A stretch of DNA of 64,000 nt from Silvimonas amylolytica (GTDB taxonomy: Bacteria; Pseudomonadota; Gammaproteobacteria; Burkholderiales; Chitinibacteraceae), in assembly GCF_014645555.1 (NCBI RefSeq), contig NZ_BMLY01000009.1:1-64000 (forward strand). Reading direction: 5' to 3'. The translations under genes were made by a program, and so were the position numbers. The notes below the pieces were generated by a model that was not told the DNA's origin, searched no databases, and saw only the letters and a program-made list of their open reading frames with translations. This document shows positions 16,623 through 27,733 of this stretch, piece by piece. Every line of letters starts with the position of its first letter. The first letter of the stretch is position 1.

Positions 16623-16844
16623 ATGGGGCAAACGTTAGGTAGTCAGGCGTTCGGTGTCTGGTATGACATCATTGGGTGGTTCATTGGCGCGGCATTTTTC
16701 TTTTATTACGCGGTAGCCGTCAAGAACATGCCGCCAGCGAGAAAAGAGAAACTGCCCAACTTTCTTCACAAGCCCGGTGTGTGTGTCGCACTCGGGCTGT
16801 TTCTGGCTGCGCTCGGCGCAGGAAAATGGCTTGGCTGGTTTTGA
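16623..16844 (+). CDS. Small two-helix membrane protein, unknown
   Basis: The 73-residue protein has two hydrophobic helices (residues 13-33 and 52-72) separated by a basic, proline-containing loop, NMPPARKEKLPNFLHKPG, which suggests the loop faces the cytoplasm. An AGGAAGGG site sits immediately before the ATG. It is followed by a strong hairpin terminator shared with the convergent rlmD gene. No family was recognised. Confidence 0.6.
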   Translation: MGQTLGSQAFGVWYDIIGWFIGAAFFFYYAVAVKNMPPARKEKLPNFLHKPGVCVALGLFLAALGAGKWLGWF

Positions 16845-16855
16845 AGTTCCATGCA

Positions 16856-16893
16856 AAAAATGCCCCGTTTCTTTCGCAACGGGGCATTTTTTG
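16856..16893. terminator. Bidirectional terminator between small membrane gene and rlmD
   Basis: Arms 16856-16870 and 16879-16893 form a 15-bp perfect stem (core TGCCCCGTT/AACGGGGCA) with an 8-base loop and six A or T on each flank. It serves both convergent genes. Confidence 0.9.
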
Positions 16894-16924
16894 ATACTGA
16901 CTTCAAATAGGGACTGCGGGGCCC

Positions 16925-18226
16925 TTAATCCTTCTCAAACAGCGCCATCGACTCCACATGCCCCGTATGCGGGAACATGTTCACCACGCCAGCGGATTTG
17001 AGCTTGTAGCCCTTCACGTTGACCAGCACGTTGGCATCACGCGCCAGGGTAGACGGGCTACAGGACACATACACAATGCGCTTGGGGCCGTGCTCGGCGC
17101 TGATGGATTTAACCAGCTCCATGGCGCCATCGCGCGGCGGGTCGATCAACATTTTGTCGAAATGACCGAGTTTATCCAGCCATTCTTCGGTCATTTCAAA
17201 CAGATTGGCCACCTTGAAATCGGTCAGGTGTTCCAGCTTGTTGAAACGAGCGCCTTCAAAGGCGCGATCGACCAATTGTTGCAGGCCTTCCATGCCCAGC
17301 ACTTTGGCACCACGGCGGGCGATCGGCAGCGTGAAATTGCCAAGACCACAGAACATGTCGGCGATGACTTCACCGGGTTGCGGGTCAAGCAAACGCATGG
17401 CGCGATCCACCATCACGCGGTTGACCGCGTGGTTGACCTGGGTGAACTCGGTCGGCTTGAATGGCATGGTGATGCCGTACTCTGGCAGCTCGTAAGTCAG
17501 CGCGGGAGCGTCTTTAGGGTACAGCGGGTACGCGGTATCCGGGCCCTTGGGTTGCAGCCAGATCTGGACATTCCATTGATCGGCGTAGGCTTTGAAGTGG
17601 GCTTCGTCAGCCTCGGTGATCGCATCCATATTGCGGAACACGAAAACGGTCACGTTCTCGCCGATGGCCAGTTCAATCTGCGGCATCCGGTTAAAGATAG
17701 AAAGCTTGCCAACCAGTTCACGCAGCGGCACCAGCTGATCCGAGATGAACTTGGGCAGCACATGGCATTCGGTCATGTCCGCAATGAAAGACGAGCGCTT
17801 TTCGTGAAAGCCGACCAGCACGCCACCTTTTTTGGCGACGTCACGCACAGAGAGTCGCGCGCGATGGCGGTACCCCCACTGCGGGCCGTAAATGGCCGGC
17901 AAGAGGGTTTCGGTCTTCACGTTGCCGATGCGTTCGAGATTATCTTCCAGCACGCGTTGCTTGGCCGCGACCTGTGCGGTGAACTCCATATGCTGCAAGG
18001 AACAGCCACCACACACTCCAAAGTGCGGGCACTTGGGCCTGGTGCGCATAAAGCTTTCAGTGTGAATCTGCATCGCCTGCGCGTTTTCGAAGTTAGGCTT
18101 TTTGCGATACGTGTTGTAGGTGACGGTCTCAAACGGCAACGCGCCATCGACAAAAATGGTCTTGCCTTCAACACGGGCAACACCGTGACCTTCGTGGTCC
18201 AGCGATTCAATTCGGGCTTGCGGCAT
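16925..18226 (-). CDS. rlmD: 23S rRNA (uracil-1939 C5)-methyltransferase RlmD
   Basis: RlmD methylates U1939 of 23S rRNA using S-adenosylmethionine. The 433-residue protein has an N-terminal TRAM domain (residues 1-55, with [15 protein letters not shown]), an iron-sulfur motif [14 protein letters not shown] near residue 68, the SAM-binding block [20 protein letters not shown], and the catalytic cysteine in [13 protein letters not shown] near the end. The frame extends to 18298, but the ATG at 18226 begins exactly at the domain. RlmD is separated from the upstream lipoprotein gene by a terminator, so it has its own promoter. Confidence 0.94.
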   Translation of the reverse strand: MPQARIESLDHEGHGVARVEGKTIFVDGALPFETVTYNTYRKKPNFENAQAMQIHTESFMRTRPKCPHFGVCGGCSLQHMEFTAQVAAKQRVLEDNLERIGNVKTETLLPAIYGPQWGYRHRARLSVRDVAKKGGVLVGFHEKRSSFIADMTECHVLPKFISDQLVPLRELVGKLSIFNRMPQIELAIGENVTVFVFRNMDAITEADEAHFKAYADQWNVQIWLQPKGPDTAYPLYPKDAPALTYELPEYGITMPFKPTEFTQVNHAVNRVMVDRAMRLLDPQPGEVIADMFCGLGNFTLPIARRGAKVLGMEGLQQLVDRAFEGARFNKLEHLTDFKVANLFEMTEEWLDKLGHFDKMLIDPPRDGAMELVKSISAEHGPKRIVYVSCSPSTLARDANVLVNVKGYKLKSAGVVNMFPHTGHVESMALFEKD

Positions 18227-18314
18227 GGTGGTATCTGGAAACAGCCTGACAAAACAGACGATTATACCGTGACCGGCCGCCTTGTCTTTACAGAACATGC
18301 CCTGCCGCGCGTAT

Positions 18315-18346
18315 AAAAAAACCGGCGCCGCAGCGCCGGTTTTTTT
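18315..18346 (-). terminator. Terminator after the LEA14-like lipoprotein gene
   Basis: Arms 18315-18328 and 18333-18346 pair perfectly (ACCGGCGC/GCGCCGGT core) around a CGCA loop, with A and T runs on the two flanks. It lies between the lipoprotein gene and rlmD on the minus strand. Confidence 0.85.
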
Positions 18347-18366
18347 TCGGTGTCCGTCCCTGCGCC

Positions 18367-18846
18367 TCAGAAGCGCAGGTTTTTGGGCAACCAGTCGTCA
18401 CGCGGGGGCATATCGCCAGACTTGCTGAATGCAATGCCATCGGGCTTCACCGGCAGATAAATCCGCCCGGTCAGCTTGTAGGTCGGTGCCTCATCGCCCT
18501 TGAGTGCGCGCAGTTGTTTGACCAGTTGCGCAATATTGCTCACCACTTCGATATGGAGCGTCACTTCACCCAGCGCCGGAATGGTGACTTGTTCGTTGGA
18601 AACCCCCTGCGCCATTTCAATGCCATTGACCGACAAACGCGCGTCAAGACCCGACACAGCGACAGAGATATTGTTGGGGTTTTGCACCGTCAGAGCCAAT
18701 ACAAAGCGCTGCTGGAAGAACGTGGCATCTTTGAGCGTGAAACCCGCCAGGGAAATCCGCGGTTTTTCCCAGCTCATGGGCAAACCGCTGCAACCGGCCA
18801 GCGTGAACATCAACAGCGCCAGCACAACGGAGATCACACGGCGCAT
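18367..18846 (-). CDS. LEA14-like (water stress and hypersensitive response domain) lipoprotein
   Basis: The 159-residue protein begins with a short signal sequence ending in the lipobox LAGC (Cys at about residue 19), so it is probably lipid-anchored. The rest resembles a LEA type 2/WHy domain: [27 protein letters not shown] is the characteristic strand pair with its Asn-Pro-Asn turn. The family is linked to desiccation and stress in plants, but its bacterial role is unclear. A GGGGAG site lies 8 bases before the ATG at 18846; a GTG at 18855 overlaps that site and is unlikely. The gene starts 5 bases after the end of the thioesterase gene and is probably cotranscribed with it. Confidence 0.85.
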   Translation of the reverse strand: MRRVISVVLALLMFTLAGCSGLPMSWEKPRISLAGFTLKDATFFQQRFVLALTVQNPNNISVAVSGLDARLSVNGIEMAQGVSNEQVTIPALGEVTLHIEVVSNIAQLVKQLRALKGDEAPTYKLTGRIYLPVKPDGIAFSKSGDMPPRDDWLPKNLRF

Positions 18847-18851
18847 GTTGG

Positions 18852-19259
18852 TCACTCCCCGGCCAACAATTTGAAGCGTTCAGCGATATCGCCTTCCATG
18901 GGCAGTGCGCCTTGCACATCCGCATGAATCACCGCGACGGTGACATCTGCCTCCGCCACGACCTTGCCGTTATCTGCGCGGACAATGCGCTGTTCCACAA
19001 TCACGTGGCGCTCACCCATCGGACCTGAGCGGGTTTCAACGACCAGCAGATCACCCATGCTGGCCGGGCGCTTGTAGCGGATATCAATGCGGCTGACGAC
19101 CAGCGCATACTGGCGCTGCATGAACCATTCCAGATCGCCGTGAGACTCCATCATTGCCCACCGTGCTTCTTCCAGAAACTCAAGGTATCGCGCGTTGTTC
19201 ACGTGGCCATACAGGTCGAGGTGATACCCACGGACCTTGATCTCGGTACGAAACGGCAT
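18852..19259 (-). CDS. Acyl-CoA thioesterase, hot-dog fold (YbgC/FadM type)
   Basis: The 135-residue protein has the 4-hydroxybenzoyl-CoA-thioesterase-like pattern: VRGYHLDLYGHVNNARYLEFLEEARW, where the aspartate of DLYGHVNNARY is the catalytic residue. It should cleave acyl-CoA thioesters in the cytoplasm and is nearest in style to FadM-like long-chain enzymes. The frame is open to 19337, but the domain begins at the ATG at 19259. It is followed closely by the lipoprotein gene on the same strand and is divergent from the AsmA gene. Confidence 0.87.
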   Translation of the reverse strand: MPFRTEIKVRGYHLDLYGHVNNARYLEFLEEARWAMMESHGDLEWFMQRQYALVVSRIDIRYKRPASMGDLLVVETRSGPMGERHVIVEQRIVRADNGKVVAEADVTVAVIHADVQGALPMEGDIAERFKLLAGE

Positions 19260-19423
19260 TGCAACTCCGGACAAAATTGTTATGTGTTGGATGTGAACGT
19301 CAGCACATCTGAGCGCGGGAACCAATCCATAGAGCATCTGCTCTTTGCTTAATCCTGGCCTGTTAGGGATAATCCCAAGACCATCGGCAACCCATACTTA
19401 CACAAAAACCAGCATCGCTCCAG

Positions 19424-21697
19424 ATGGACCTGCGTCACTCCCGACCTTTCCGACTAGTGCTTTTGCTGATTGCGGCATTGATTGCCGTGATTGGCATTGT
19501 CCCCTGGTTCGTCCAGGCAGACTTCGCCCAGGCGGCCCTGGCAGCACAAATGTCGCATGATACCCAGCGTGCACTTTCTGTGCAGGGGCGGACGCGTCTT
19601 GTGATTTTGCCACGCCCGGCACTGCTGCTGGACAAGGTCACCCTGAGTGAACCACGCCACCCGGACCAGATTTTTGCCCAGGCCGACCACGTGCGGGTTG
19701 AACTCTCGATGTGGCCACTTGTGCGTTCGCGCTCCGTCGTCGTACACCGGCTTGATCTGGATCATCCACAAGTCCGTATCGAGCGTCAGCCGGATGGCAC
19801 CTACAACTTTGATGATCTGCTGCAAAAGCGCGATACCGGCGCCGGTATCCATTTCGATATCGATCGGGTGGCCTTTAACGATGGCGATCTGGTCTATCGT
19901 GACAACGGTCTTAATGAGTACTTCCGCCTTGCCCGCTTGCAATGGCACATGGATAAGCTGGGTGATCCGAAAAACGGCGAATTATCCCTTGAAGGTGACT
20001 TGCAGATCGGGCCTTCGCAAGCCATGCAATGGCGTGGTCGCATCAAGGGCACCGCTGCCATGCGTTACCACGCGCAAGAGCGGCGCCTGCTGGTGGCGGA
20101 CCTCAAGCTGAATCTGATGCAACAGGGCGAAAGCGCACCGGCATTACGGATCTCTGATGCTGAAGTCAGCGTCGCTGGTAACCTGGTCTACGGTTGGCAG
20201 CCGCTGCGGCTCAATGGCGGGGATCTGCACGTGTCGGCTTCCGGCAAGCGTGCAGACCAGCACTGGACAGGCGAGCTTGATCTGCCGGAGATCGGGGTCG
20301 CACGCAATGTATTGTCGCTGGACAAGCTCAAGCTTCAAGTCGACATGAAAAGCCCTGGCAATCATCTTTTAGCCAGCATGAAGGTACCGCGACTAGCTGG
20401 CCTGCAAGGTGGTTTGTTACGTGCAGACAATGCAAGCATTGATGTGGCCGTCGACAGCCCTGGCCAGAAATTCACCGCCCAGTTTGTCAGCCCGCTGGAA
20501 ATGCAGGGTGGCGCGCGGTTCTCTCTTCCCGCCTACAAACTGACTGGTAGCTATAGCAACGCCGCCCTGCCGCGCGGCGAGATCGGGCTGCAACTGACCG
20601 GCACCAGCACACTGGATTTGCGTTCTGAATTTTTGCATCTGGCCAGTCATGGGCAGCTGGACCACGAGCCGGTGTCGATGAGCCTGGGTGTGAACGATTT
20701 TGTACAGCCGGAATATCAATTCGATTTCAATATCAGCCGGCTTGACCTGACCCCGTACCTGCCCGTGGTCAGCGAAGGCGCACGCCAGGTTGATCAAAGC
20801 AAGGACATTGATTTCACCTGGCTGCAGCATGCCCGTGCACAAGGTCAGGTACGGATTGGCGAACTGGTCGTCAAGAACCTGCATGTCGATGACATCGCCA
20901 TGAACTTCAGTGCCCGTGATCGCAAGCTGACAATGGACCCGCTGCAAGCCACGCTGTACGAAGGCCACCTTTCGGGCAACATGCAGATCGATACGACGGG
21001 TGATATCCCGCTGTTCCATGCCCGCCAGCGCCTGAGCGACACCAATATCAATACCTTGCTGGTTGATGTGCTGGACACCAGCCGCTTTGAAGGGCGTGGT
21101 CAGGTTGACCTGGATATTTCCGCCAAGGGTACTTCACTGGAAGACTTGCGTCGCACCACGAACGGTAGCGCCCATTTGCAGCTGAAAGAAGGGGCCATCC
21201 GCGGCATTGATGTGGAAGCACTGCTTCGCAATACCAGCAAGCAACTGGCGCTCCTGGGTACCGAAGTCACCCAACCGTCAGACAGCGATGCGCGTACCCG
21301 TTTCACGCAATTGCAGGCCAGCCTGCAGATCAAAGACGGTGTAGCACGCAATAACGATCTGGCCGTTGGCACGGGTGTGGTCAAACTGACTGGTAGCGGC
21401 GCCATTAACCTGGGTCAGGGGTATATCGACTATCAAATGCAGGCCTCCACCAGTTCGCGTCTACCAGAACTGGCCAGCCTGGCGGGGCTGACGCTGCCCA
21501 TTACGTTGTCCGGTCCGCTGGCCTCACCGGACTATCATGTCGACTATGCCAGCGTGAAAGAGCAATTTATTGCCCGCCAGAAGGCGGCCGCAGAAAAAGC
21601 CGCCGCAGCCAGGGCCGCAGCCGCGAAAGCGGCTCAGAAGCAGAAAGGCAAGCCCGCCGCCACCGCGCCCACGCCCACGCCACTCAAAAAGAAATAA
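19424..21697 (+). CDS. AsmA-family protein
   Basis: The 757-residue protein has one N-terminal membrane helix (residues 8-28), an AsmA domain, and a second AsmA-like region from about residue 480 (LYEGHLSGNMQIDTTGDIPL and GRGQVDLDISAKGTS). The C-terminus is a highly charged Ala/Lys tail followed by Pro/Thr. AsmA-like proteins are inner-membrane anchored bridge-like proteins in the periplasm, connected with outer-membrane biogenesis and phospholipid transport in enteric bacteria. It ends 3 bases before the GTG start of mutY, a neighbour pair seen often in betaproteobacteria, so they are probably one transcript. Confidence 0.9.
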   Translation: MDLRHSRPFRLVLLLIAALIAVIGIVPWFVQADFAQAALAAQMSHDTQRALSVQGRTRLVILPRPALLLDKVTLSEPRHPDQIFAQADHVRVELSMWPLVRSRSVVVHRLDLDHPQVRIERQPDGTYNFDDLLQKRDTGAGIHFDIDRVAFNDGDLVYRDNGLNEYFRLARLQWHMDKLGDPKNGELSLEGDLQIGPSQAMQWRGRIKGTAAMRYHAQERRLLVADLKLNLMQQGESAPALRISDAEVSVAGNLVYGWQPLRLNGGDLHVSASGKRADQHWTGELDLPEIGVARNVLSLDKLKLQVDMKSPGNHLLASMKVPRLAGLQGGLLRADNASIDVAVDSPGQKFTAQFVSPLEMQGGARFSLPAYKLTGSYSNAALPRGEIGLQLTGTSTLDLRSEFLHLASHGQLDHEPVSMSLGVNDFVQPEYQFDFNISRLDLTPYLPVVSEGARQVDQSKDIDFTWLQHARAQGQVRIGELVVKNLHVDDIAMNFSARDRKLTMDPLQATLYEGHLSGNMQIDTTGDIPLFHARQRLSDTNINTLLVDVLDTSRFEGRGQVDLDISAKGTSLEDLRRTTNGSAHLQLKEGAIRGIDVEALLRNTSKQLALLGTEVTQPSDSDARTRFTQLQASLQIKDGVARNNDLAVGTGVVKLTGSGAINLGQGYIDYQMQASTSSRLPELASLAGLTLPITLSGPLASPDYHVDYASVKEQFIARQKAAAEKAAAARAAAAKAAQKQKGKPAATAPTPTPLKKK

Positions 21698-21700
21698 TCC

Positions 21701-22738
21701 GTGACTGATTCGTTTGCCGAACGCCTGCTTGCCTGGCATGCCAGCCATGGTCGCCATGATCTCCCCTGGCAAGTCAGCGATCCCTATCGTGTGTGGCTAT
21801 CGGAAATCATGCTGCAGCAAACGCAAGTCACCACGGTCATTCCGTATTACGCACGTTTTCTGGCGCGCTGCCCCACCGTGGCTGACCTGGCCGCGGCACC
21901 GCACGATGACGTCATGGCATTGTGGGCCGGCCTGGGTTATTACACTCGCGCCCGCAACTTGCACGCGGCCGCAAAAAAAGTGATGTCAGACTTTGGAGGG
22001 GTATTCCCGCAACCCCCCGAAGACATCGTTACCCTGCCCGGCGTGGGGCGCTCCACTGCTGCGGCGATTGCCGCATTCAGTTTCAACACGCGTTCTGCCA
22101 TTCTGGATGGCAATGTCAAACGCGTACTGGCACGTTGGGCGGGCATCGACGGCAATATCGCCAGCAAAGCCATCGAAACCCGCATGTGGGATCTGGCGCA
22201 ATCGCTCTTGCCGGCCAGCCAGGAGATGCCTGCCTACACACAGGCCATCATGGATCTTGGTGCCACGGTCTGTACGCCCAAAAAATCCGCCTGTCTCACT
22301 TGCCCCATGCAAGAAGACTGCGTGGCACGCCGTGAAGGCCGACAGCTGGAACTACCCGCTCCCAAGCCCAAAAAGAAAATCCCGGAACGCCAGACCGTCA
22401 TGCTGATGGTGCGGGACGGTGAACGCATTTTGCTGGAGCAACGCCCGCCCACCGGTATCTGGGGTGGCTTATGGGCTCTGCCGGAAACCCCGTCCACGCT
22501 TGAAGCCGAGGCCGACTTTGCCCGGCGCTACGGGATGAACATTGCGCTGGAACCCGTTTTGCCGGAGCTGGTTCACGTGTTCACCCACTTCAGATTGACC
22601 ATCACGCCGCAGCCTGCGCACGTGGTCGGCGCCAATGCGCTCAAGTCAGATCAGACACGCTGGTTTACCCGCCATGAGGCCCTCGCCGCAGGCATTCCCA
22701 CCCCGTTGCGCAAGCTCTTGTTGCTACCGTCTGTATAA
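21701..22738 (+). CDS. mutY: A/G-specific adenine glycosylase MutY
   Basis: MutY removes adenine opposite 8-oxoguanine. The 345-residue protein has the catalytic glutamate in LSEIMLQQTQV (near residue 35), the helix-hairpin-helix LPGVGRSTAAAIAAF followed by the catalytic aspartate in ILDGNVKRVLAR, an iron-sulfur cluster motif with spacing C-x6-C-x2-C-x5-C (CTPKKSACLTCPMQEDC), and a C-terminal Nudix-like recognition domain. The start is GTG at 21701, directly after the asmA stop. All key residues are present. Confidence 0.95.
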   Translation: MTDSFAERLLAWHASHGRHDLPWQVSDPYRVWLSEIMLQQTQVTTVIPYYARFLARCPTVADLAAAPHDDVMALWAGLGYYTRARNLHAAAKKVMSDFGGVFPQPPEDIVTLPGVGRSTAAAIAAFSFNTRSAILDGNVKRVLARWAGIDGNIASKAIETRMWDLAQSLLPASQEMPAYTQAIMDLGATVCTPKKSACLTCPMQEDCVARREGRQLELPAPKPKKKIPERQTVMLMVRDGERILLEQRPPTGIWGGLWALPETPSTLEAEADFARRYGMNIALEPVLPELVHVFTHFRLTITPQPAHVVGANALKSDQTRWFTRHEALAAGIPTPLRKLLLLPSV

Positions 22739-22924
22739 GCAATTTCCAATTTGCTTAACAAAGCCGATAAACTTACAAGATAAGCTGACGAACCGTCGTG
22801 CTGGTGTCGCAAATAGCCGTTATGCTGCGCTCCAGACTGAACGGTCGAATGAATGGGCAGCGGTCTTCAAACAACCAAAAACCTCAATTGCAACAATGAT
22901 GTAGAAATCCCTCAAGGATGGGAT

Positions 22925-23581
22925 ATGCGTGAACAAGCCTGGGATATCGTGATCGTTGGCAGTGGCCTGGCCGGGCTTTCCCGGGCCTGGGTTGCCCACC
23001 AGCGAGGCCTGAGCGTGGCGCTGCTGGAAAGCGGCGCCGGTGATCGCGCGCCGGCAGAAGCCGGCCTTATCCTGCAAAAGGGTCTGCCGCCGCAATTGCT
23101 GCCGCTAGGTCGTCCTGCACAAGAGCGCTGGCAACGGGTGCCTGGTGGTCAGGAAGAGGCTGCTGGCGTGTCGCTCTTGCAGCGTGATGAACTGGAAGCG
23201 CGCGTACTGCGTGATTGCCTGAGCGGTGCCGCAAGGCTGGCCAATAGCCCGCTTCCGGGTTTTCCGCCATGCAGCGATGCAGAACAGATCGACCTGGGCG
23301 CAGCGCTACGCACACTCAAATGCTGGCTGTCCCAGCGTATTGATTACTTCCCTGGCCGCACCATTCTGGCCGTGGAAAAAGGCTGCGTTTATACCTTGAA
23401 TGGCATCATGCGGGCTGACCGTGTGGTGATCACGGCGGATGCCTGCACACACTGGTTGCCGCAGTCCTGGCCGGTCAATACCGAGGCTACCAGCACTACG
23501 CCGGTCGAGATCATCGACCTGGAGCGGACCATGGCATCCATCATGAACGCCGCCACACCGGGTCTTGCAGCCCAGCACTAG
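22925..23581 (+). CDS. Reduced FAD/NAD(P)-binding protein, DAO-like N-terminal domain
   Basis: The 218-residue protein starts with a clear dinucleotide-binding fold: DIVIVGSGLAGLSRAWVAHQ, with GxGxxG, then LLES at the end of strand two. A later segment (GCVYTLNGIMRADRVVITADACTHWLP) resembles the strand pair that closes the FAD domain in D-amino-acid-oxidase-like enzymes. Those enzymes are usually 350-430 residues long; the substrate-binding half and the second FAD contact are largely missing here. It may be a compact divergent member or a decayed gene that keeps its frame. An AAGGA site precedes the ATG at 22925. A terminator follows. Function unknown. Confidence 0.6.
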   Translation: MREQAWDIVIVGSGLAGLSRAWVAHQRGLSVALLESGAGDRAPAEAGLILQKGLPPQLLPLGRPAQERWQRVPGGQEEAAGVSLLQRDELEARVLRDCLSGAARLANSPLPGFPPCSDAEQIDLGAALRTLKCWLSQRIDYFPGRTILAVEKGCVYTLNGIMRADRVVITADACTHWLPQSWPVNTEATSTTPVEIIDLERTMASIMNAATPGLAAQH

Positions 23582-23605
23582 GCGAGTCTGGAACTGATTT
23601 CCCCG

Positions 23606-23632
23606 AATGCCCGGTTCTACCGGGCATTTTTG
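23606..23632 (+). terminator. Terminator after the FAD-protein gene
   Basis: A 9-bp stem (ATGCCCGGT, 23607-23615, against ACCGGGCAT, 23619-23627) has a 3-base loop and is followed by five T. Confidence 0.8.
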
Positions 23633-23719
23633 CGTGCGCTCCACCATGCCGATTATCACGCGAATCCGGTATGCTTGCGGGTTTGATTCGCACTTCATTA
23701 CTTGAAAAGGACACGCGCC

Positions 23720-24949
23720 ATGCCGGTTAACCTGCCTGCACTCGATCCGTCCAGCCTGCACCCTGTTGCCGGGGTAGAACTGGGTATTGCTTCTGCTGGT
23801 GTCAAAACACCGGGCCGCAAGGACGTATTGGTCATGCGACTGGCTGAAGGTAGCCGCGCCGCGGGCGTGTTTACGTTGAACAAGTTCTGTGCCGCCCCGG
23901 TGCGTCTGTGTCGCGAGCATCTGGCCGCCCGCGGTGATATCCGCGCGCTCGTGGTGAATACCGGCAACGCCAACGCCGGTACCGGCGTGAATGGCATGGA
24001 ACGCGCCAAGGCCATCTGCGTGGCGCTGGCGGGCCAGATGAATATTGCACCGGAACAGGTCCTGCCGTTCTCCACTGGCGTCATTCTGGAACCGCTGCCA
24101 CACGAAAAAATCATGGGTGCCCTGCCCGCTGCGCAAGCTGATCTGGCACCAGCCAACTGGGCACAAGCGGCACAAGCAATCATGACGACCGATGTCGCTC
24201 CCAAGGCGGCTAGCCGTCAGGTGCAAATTGGCGGCAAAACGGTCACCATTACCGGTATCAGCAAGGGCGCCGGCATGATTCATCCGAACATGGCGACCAT
24301 GCTGGGCTATGTGGCGACTGATGCAGCCGTGTCGCAAGCACTACTGCAAAAACTGGTGTCGTTCACTGCGGATCGCTCATTCAACAGCATTACGGTCGAT
24401 GGAGATACCTCAACCAACGACAGTTATATTCTGATCGCTACTGGCAAATCCGGTGTCCCTGAGATCACCGATGAAGCCAGCGCCGAGTTCGCCACACTGC
24501 GTGATGCTGTGCTTGATATCGCCCAGACGCTGGCCAAAGCCATCATCCGCGACGGCGAAGGCGCCACCAAGTTCATGACCATCGAAGTGGAAGGCGGTAG
24601 CAGTCGCGAGGAATGTAAAGCCGTCGGCTATGCCATTGGCCGTTCGCCTCTGATCAAGACAGCCTTCTTTGCCAGCGACCCCAACCTGGGCCGTATCCTC
24701 TGTGCGATTGGTTACTCAGCCGTGCCCGATCTGGATGTCGACAAACTGGAAGTCTGGCTGGGCGATGTCCTGGTCGCCAAAGACGGGGGCCGTGCAGCCA
24801 GCTACACTGAAGAGCAAGGCAAGCGCGTGATGAAAGAAGCGGAGATCACCATCACCGTAAAACTGGGCCGTGGCACAGAAAAGGCGACTGTCTGGACCTG
24901 CGATTTCTCGTATGACTACGTGAAGATCAACGCCGATTACCGCAGCTGA
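23720..24949 (+). CDS. argJ: Glutamate N-acetyltransferase / amino-acid N-acetyltransferase ArgJ
   Basis: ArgJ moves the acetyl group from N-acetylornithine to glutamate in the cyclic arginine pathway and in some species also uses acetyl-CoA. The 409-residue precursor has the autocleavage and nucleophile motif [17 protein letters not shown] (the Thr of ATML becomes the N-terminus of the beta chain), and the family blocks [11 protein letters not shown] and [11 protein letters not shown]. The ATG at 23720 follows a GAAAAGGA site; an in-frame TTG at 23702 overlaps that site. Whether the enzyme is mono- or bifunctional cannot be told from sequence alone. It ends with its own terminator. Confidence 0.95.
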   Translation: MPVNLPALDPSSLHPVAGVELGIASAGVKTPGRKDVLVMRLAEGSRAAGVFTLNKFCAAPVRLCREHLAARGDIRALVVNTGNANAGTGVNGMERAKAICVALAGQMNIAPEQVLPFSTGVILEPLPHEKIMGALPAAQADLAPANWAQAAQAIMTTDVAPKAASRQVQIGGKTVTITGISKGAGMIHPNMATMLGYVATDAAVSQALLQKLVSFTADRSFNSITVDGDTSTNDSYILIATGKSGVPEITDEASAEFATLRDAVLDIAQTLAKAIIRDGEGATKFMTIEVEGGSSREECKAVGYAIGRSPLIKTAFFASDPNLGRILCAIGYSAVPDLDVDKLEVWLGDVLVAKDGGRAASYTEEQGKRVMKEAEITITVKLGRGTEKATVWTCDFSYDYVKINADYRS

Positions 24950-24970
24950 TCCATCGTTTGACCGCCCCAA

Positions 24971-25005
24971 AAAAACGGCCCGGACTTGTCTGGGCCGTTT
25001 TTGTT
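24971..25005 (+). terminator. argJ terminator
   Basis: Arms 24971-24981 (AAAAACGGCCC) and 24992-25002 (GGGCCGTTTTT) pair perfectly around a 10-base loop and end in a T run. Confidence 0.88.
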
Positions 25006-25163
25006 ATAAGCATGTGCATTCATCACTCGGCCCCTTGTTTGCATATTCATAAATATTATATTTAAAACAATTTAAATTTCCTTTAGTTATATTTATCCTG
25101 CCTGGAGACGTGCGGCCCGTCACTGGCCGCAACGGCCTTTGTCTGACCTCTCGCCACGGATAA

Positions 25164-26780
<1,617 letters not shown>

Positions 26781-26785
26781 TCGTT

Positions 26786-27733
26786 TCATAAACCCAAAAT
26801 GGCCGGCAGGGTTTCTTCCAGTTGCCGGTACAAAGCGGGAGACACTGGCGTCATGGGCAAGCGCAGTTCGTTACGCATCACGCCCATGATCTCCAGTGCA
26901 GCCTTGAGGGGTCCGGGGTTGGGCTCACTGAACAACAGCTTGATCAACGGCGACAACGCACTGGCCAGTTGTCGGGCTGCCGGCAAATTACCGGCAGCCA
27001 CGTACGCCAGCATGCGCCGGTACAGGTCAGGACGGATGTGAGCCGCTGCGGCAATCCCGCCGTGCCCGCCCATGCACGCACTCACAAACAGTAGATGATC
27101 CTCGCCGCTCAGAACGCGTAAAGGCGTTTCTTCAATCAGCCCGGACAACTGCACCAGGTTGCCGCCCCCGCTTTCCTTGATCGCCACAAACTGCGGATTG
27201 GCCGCCAATGCCTTGATCGTGGCCAACTCCATGTTCACGCCGGTACGGTACGGAATGTTGTACAGCACGATGGGCAAACTGGTGGCCGCAGCCAGCGCCT
27301 CGTAGTGCAAGCGAATACCTTCTTGAGATGGCCGTACATATTGGGGAGGGCTGATCAACAAGCCACTGGCGCCGTGCGCTTCGATGCGCTCGATCCAGCG
27401 GCACATGCTGTGAGTGTCAGCGCCGCTCACACCCATGATCACCGGCACATTGCCAGCCAGTGCCCGGACCAGACGCAGTTGCGTCAACTGCTCGGACTCA
27501 CTTTGCGTCGCAGCTTCGCCTGTGGTGCCACACACCACAAAACCATCAACGCCCTGGCGCAGCAGCATCAAGACCAGCTTTTCCAGCCCGGCGACATCCA
27601 GCGCGCCATCACGAAATGGCGTAACCAGTGGCACCCAGACACCGGTAAATGCGCGGCGCGGGTCGACACTTTGAGATTGCACTTCAAGCGCAGCTTGCGG
27701 GGAAGATGGAGCGATTACGGTAGATACAGTCAT
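26786..27733 (-). CDS. dapA: 4-hydroxy-tetrahydrodipicolinate synthase-family aldolase (DapA-like)
   Basis: DapA condenses pyruvate with aspartate semialdehyde in lysine synthesis; relatives are other pyruvate aldolases. The roughly 315-residue protein has CGTTGEAATQ, the tyrosine in LYNIPYRTG and the Schiff-base lysine in FVAIKESGG. It carries about 28 extra residues before the usual FTGVWVPLVTPF beginning. Two adjacent ATG codons (27736 and 27733) follow an AGAGAGG site; the second has better spacing. It is convergent with the sulfatase gene, 5 bases apart. Family is sure. Whether it is the housekeeping DapA or a catabolic relative is not, because there are no other lysine genes here. Confidence 0.8.
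   Translation of the reverse strand: MTVSTVIAPSSPQAALEVQSQSVDPRRAFTGVWVPLVTPFRDGALDVAGLEKLVLMLLRQGVDGFVVCGTTGEAATQSESEQLTQLRLVRALAGNVPVIMGVSGADTHSMCRWIERIEAHGASGLLISPPQYVRPSQEGIRLHYEALAAATSLPIVLYNIPYRTGVNMELATIKALAANPQFVAIKESGGGNLVQLSGLIEETPLRVLSGEDHLLFVSACMGGHGGIAAAAHIRPDLYRRMLAYVAAGNLPAARQLASALSPLIKLLFSEPNPGPLKAALEIMGVMRNELRLPMTPVSPALYRQLEETLPAILGL

Noticed and set aside
16958-18316. A 452-codon plus-strand frame covering rlmD
   Set aside because: It is the antisense of a complete RlmD and reads through the terminator at 18315. No ribosome binding site or domain was seen.
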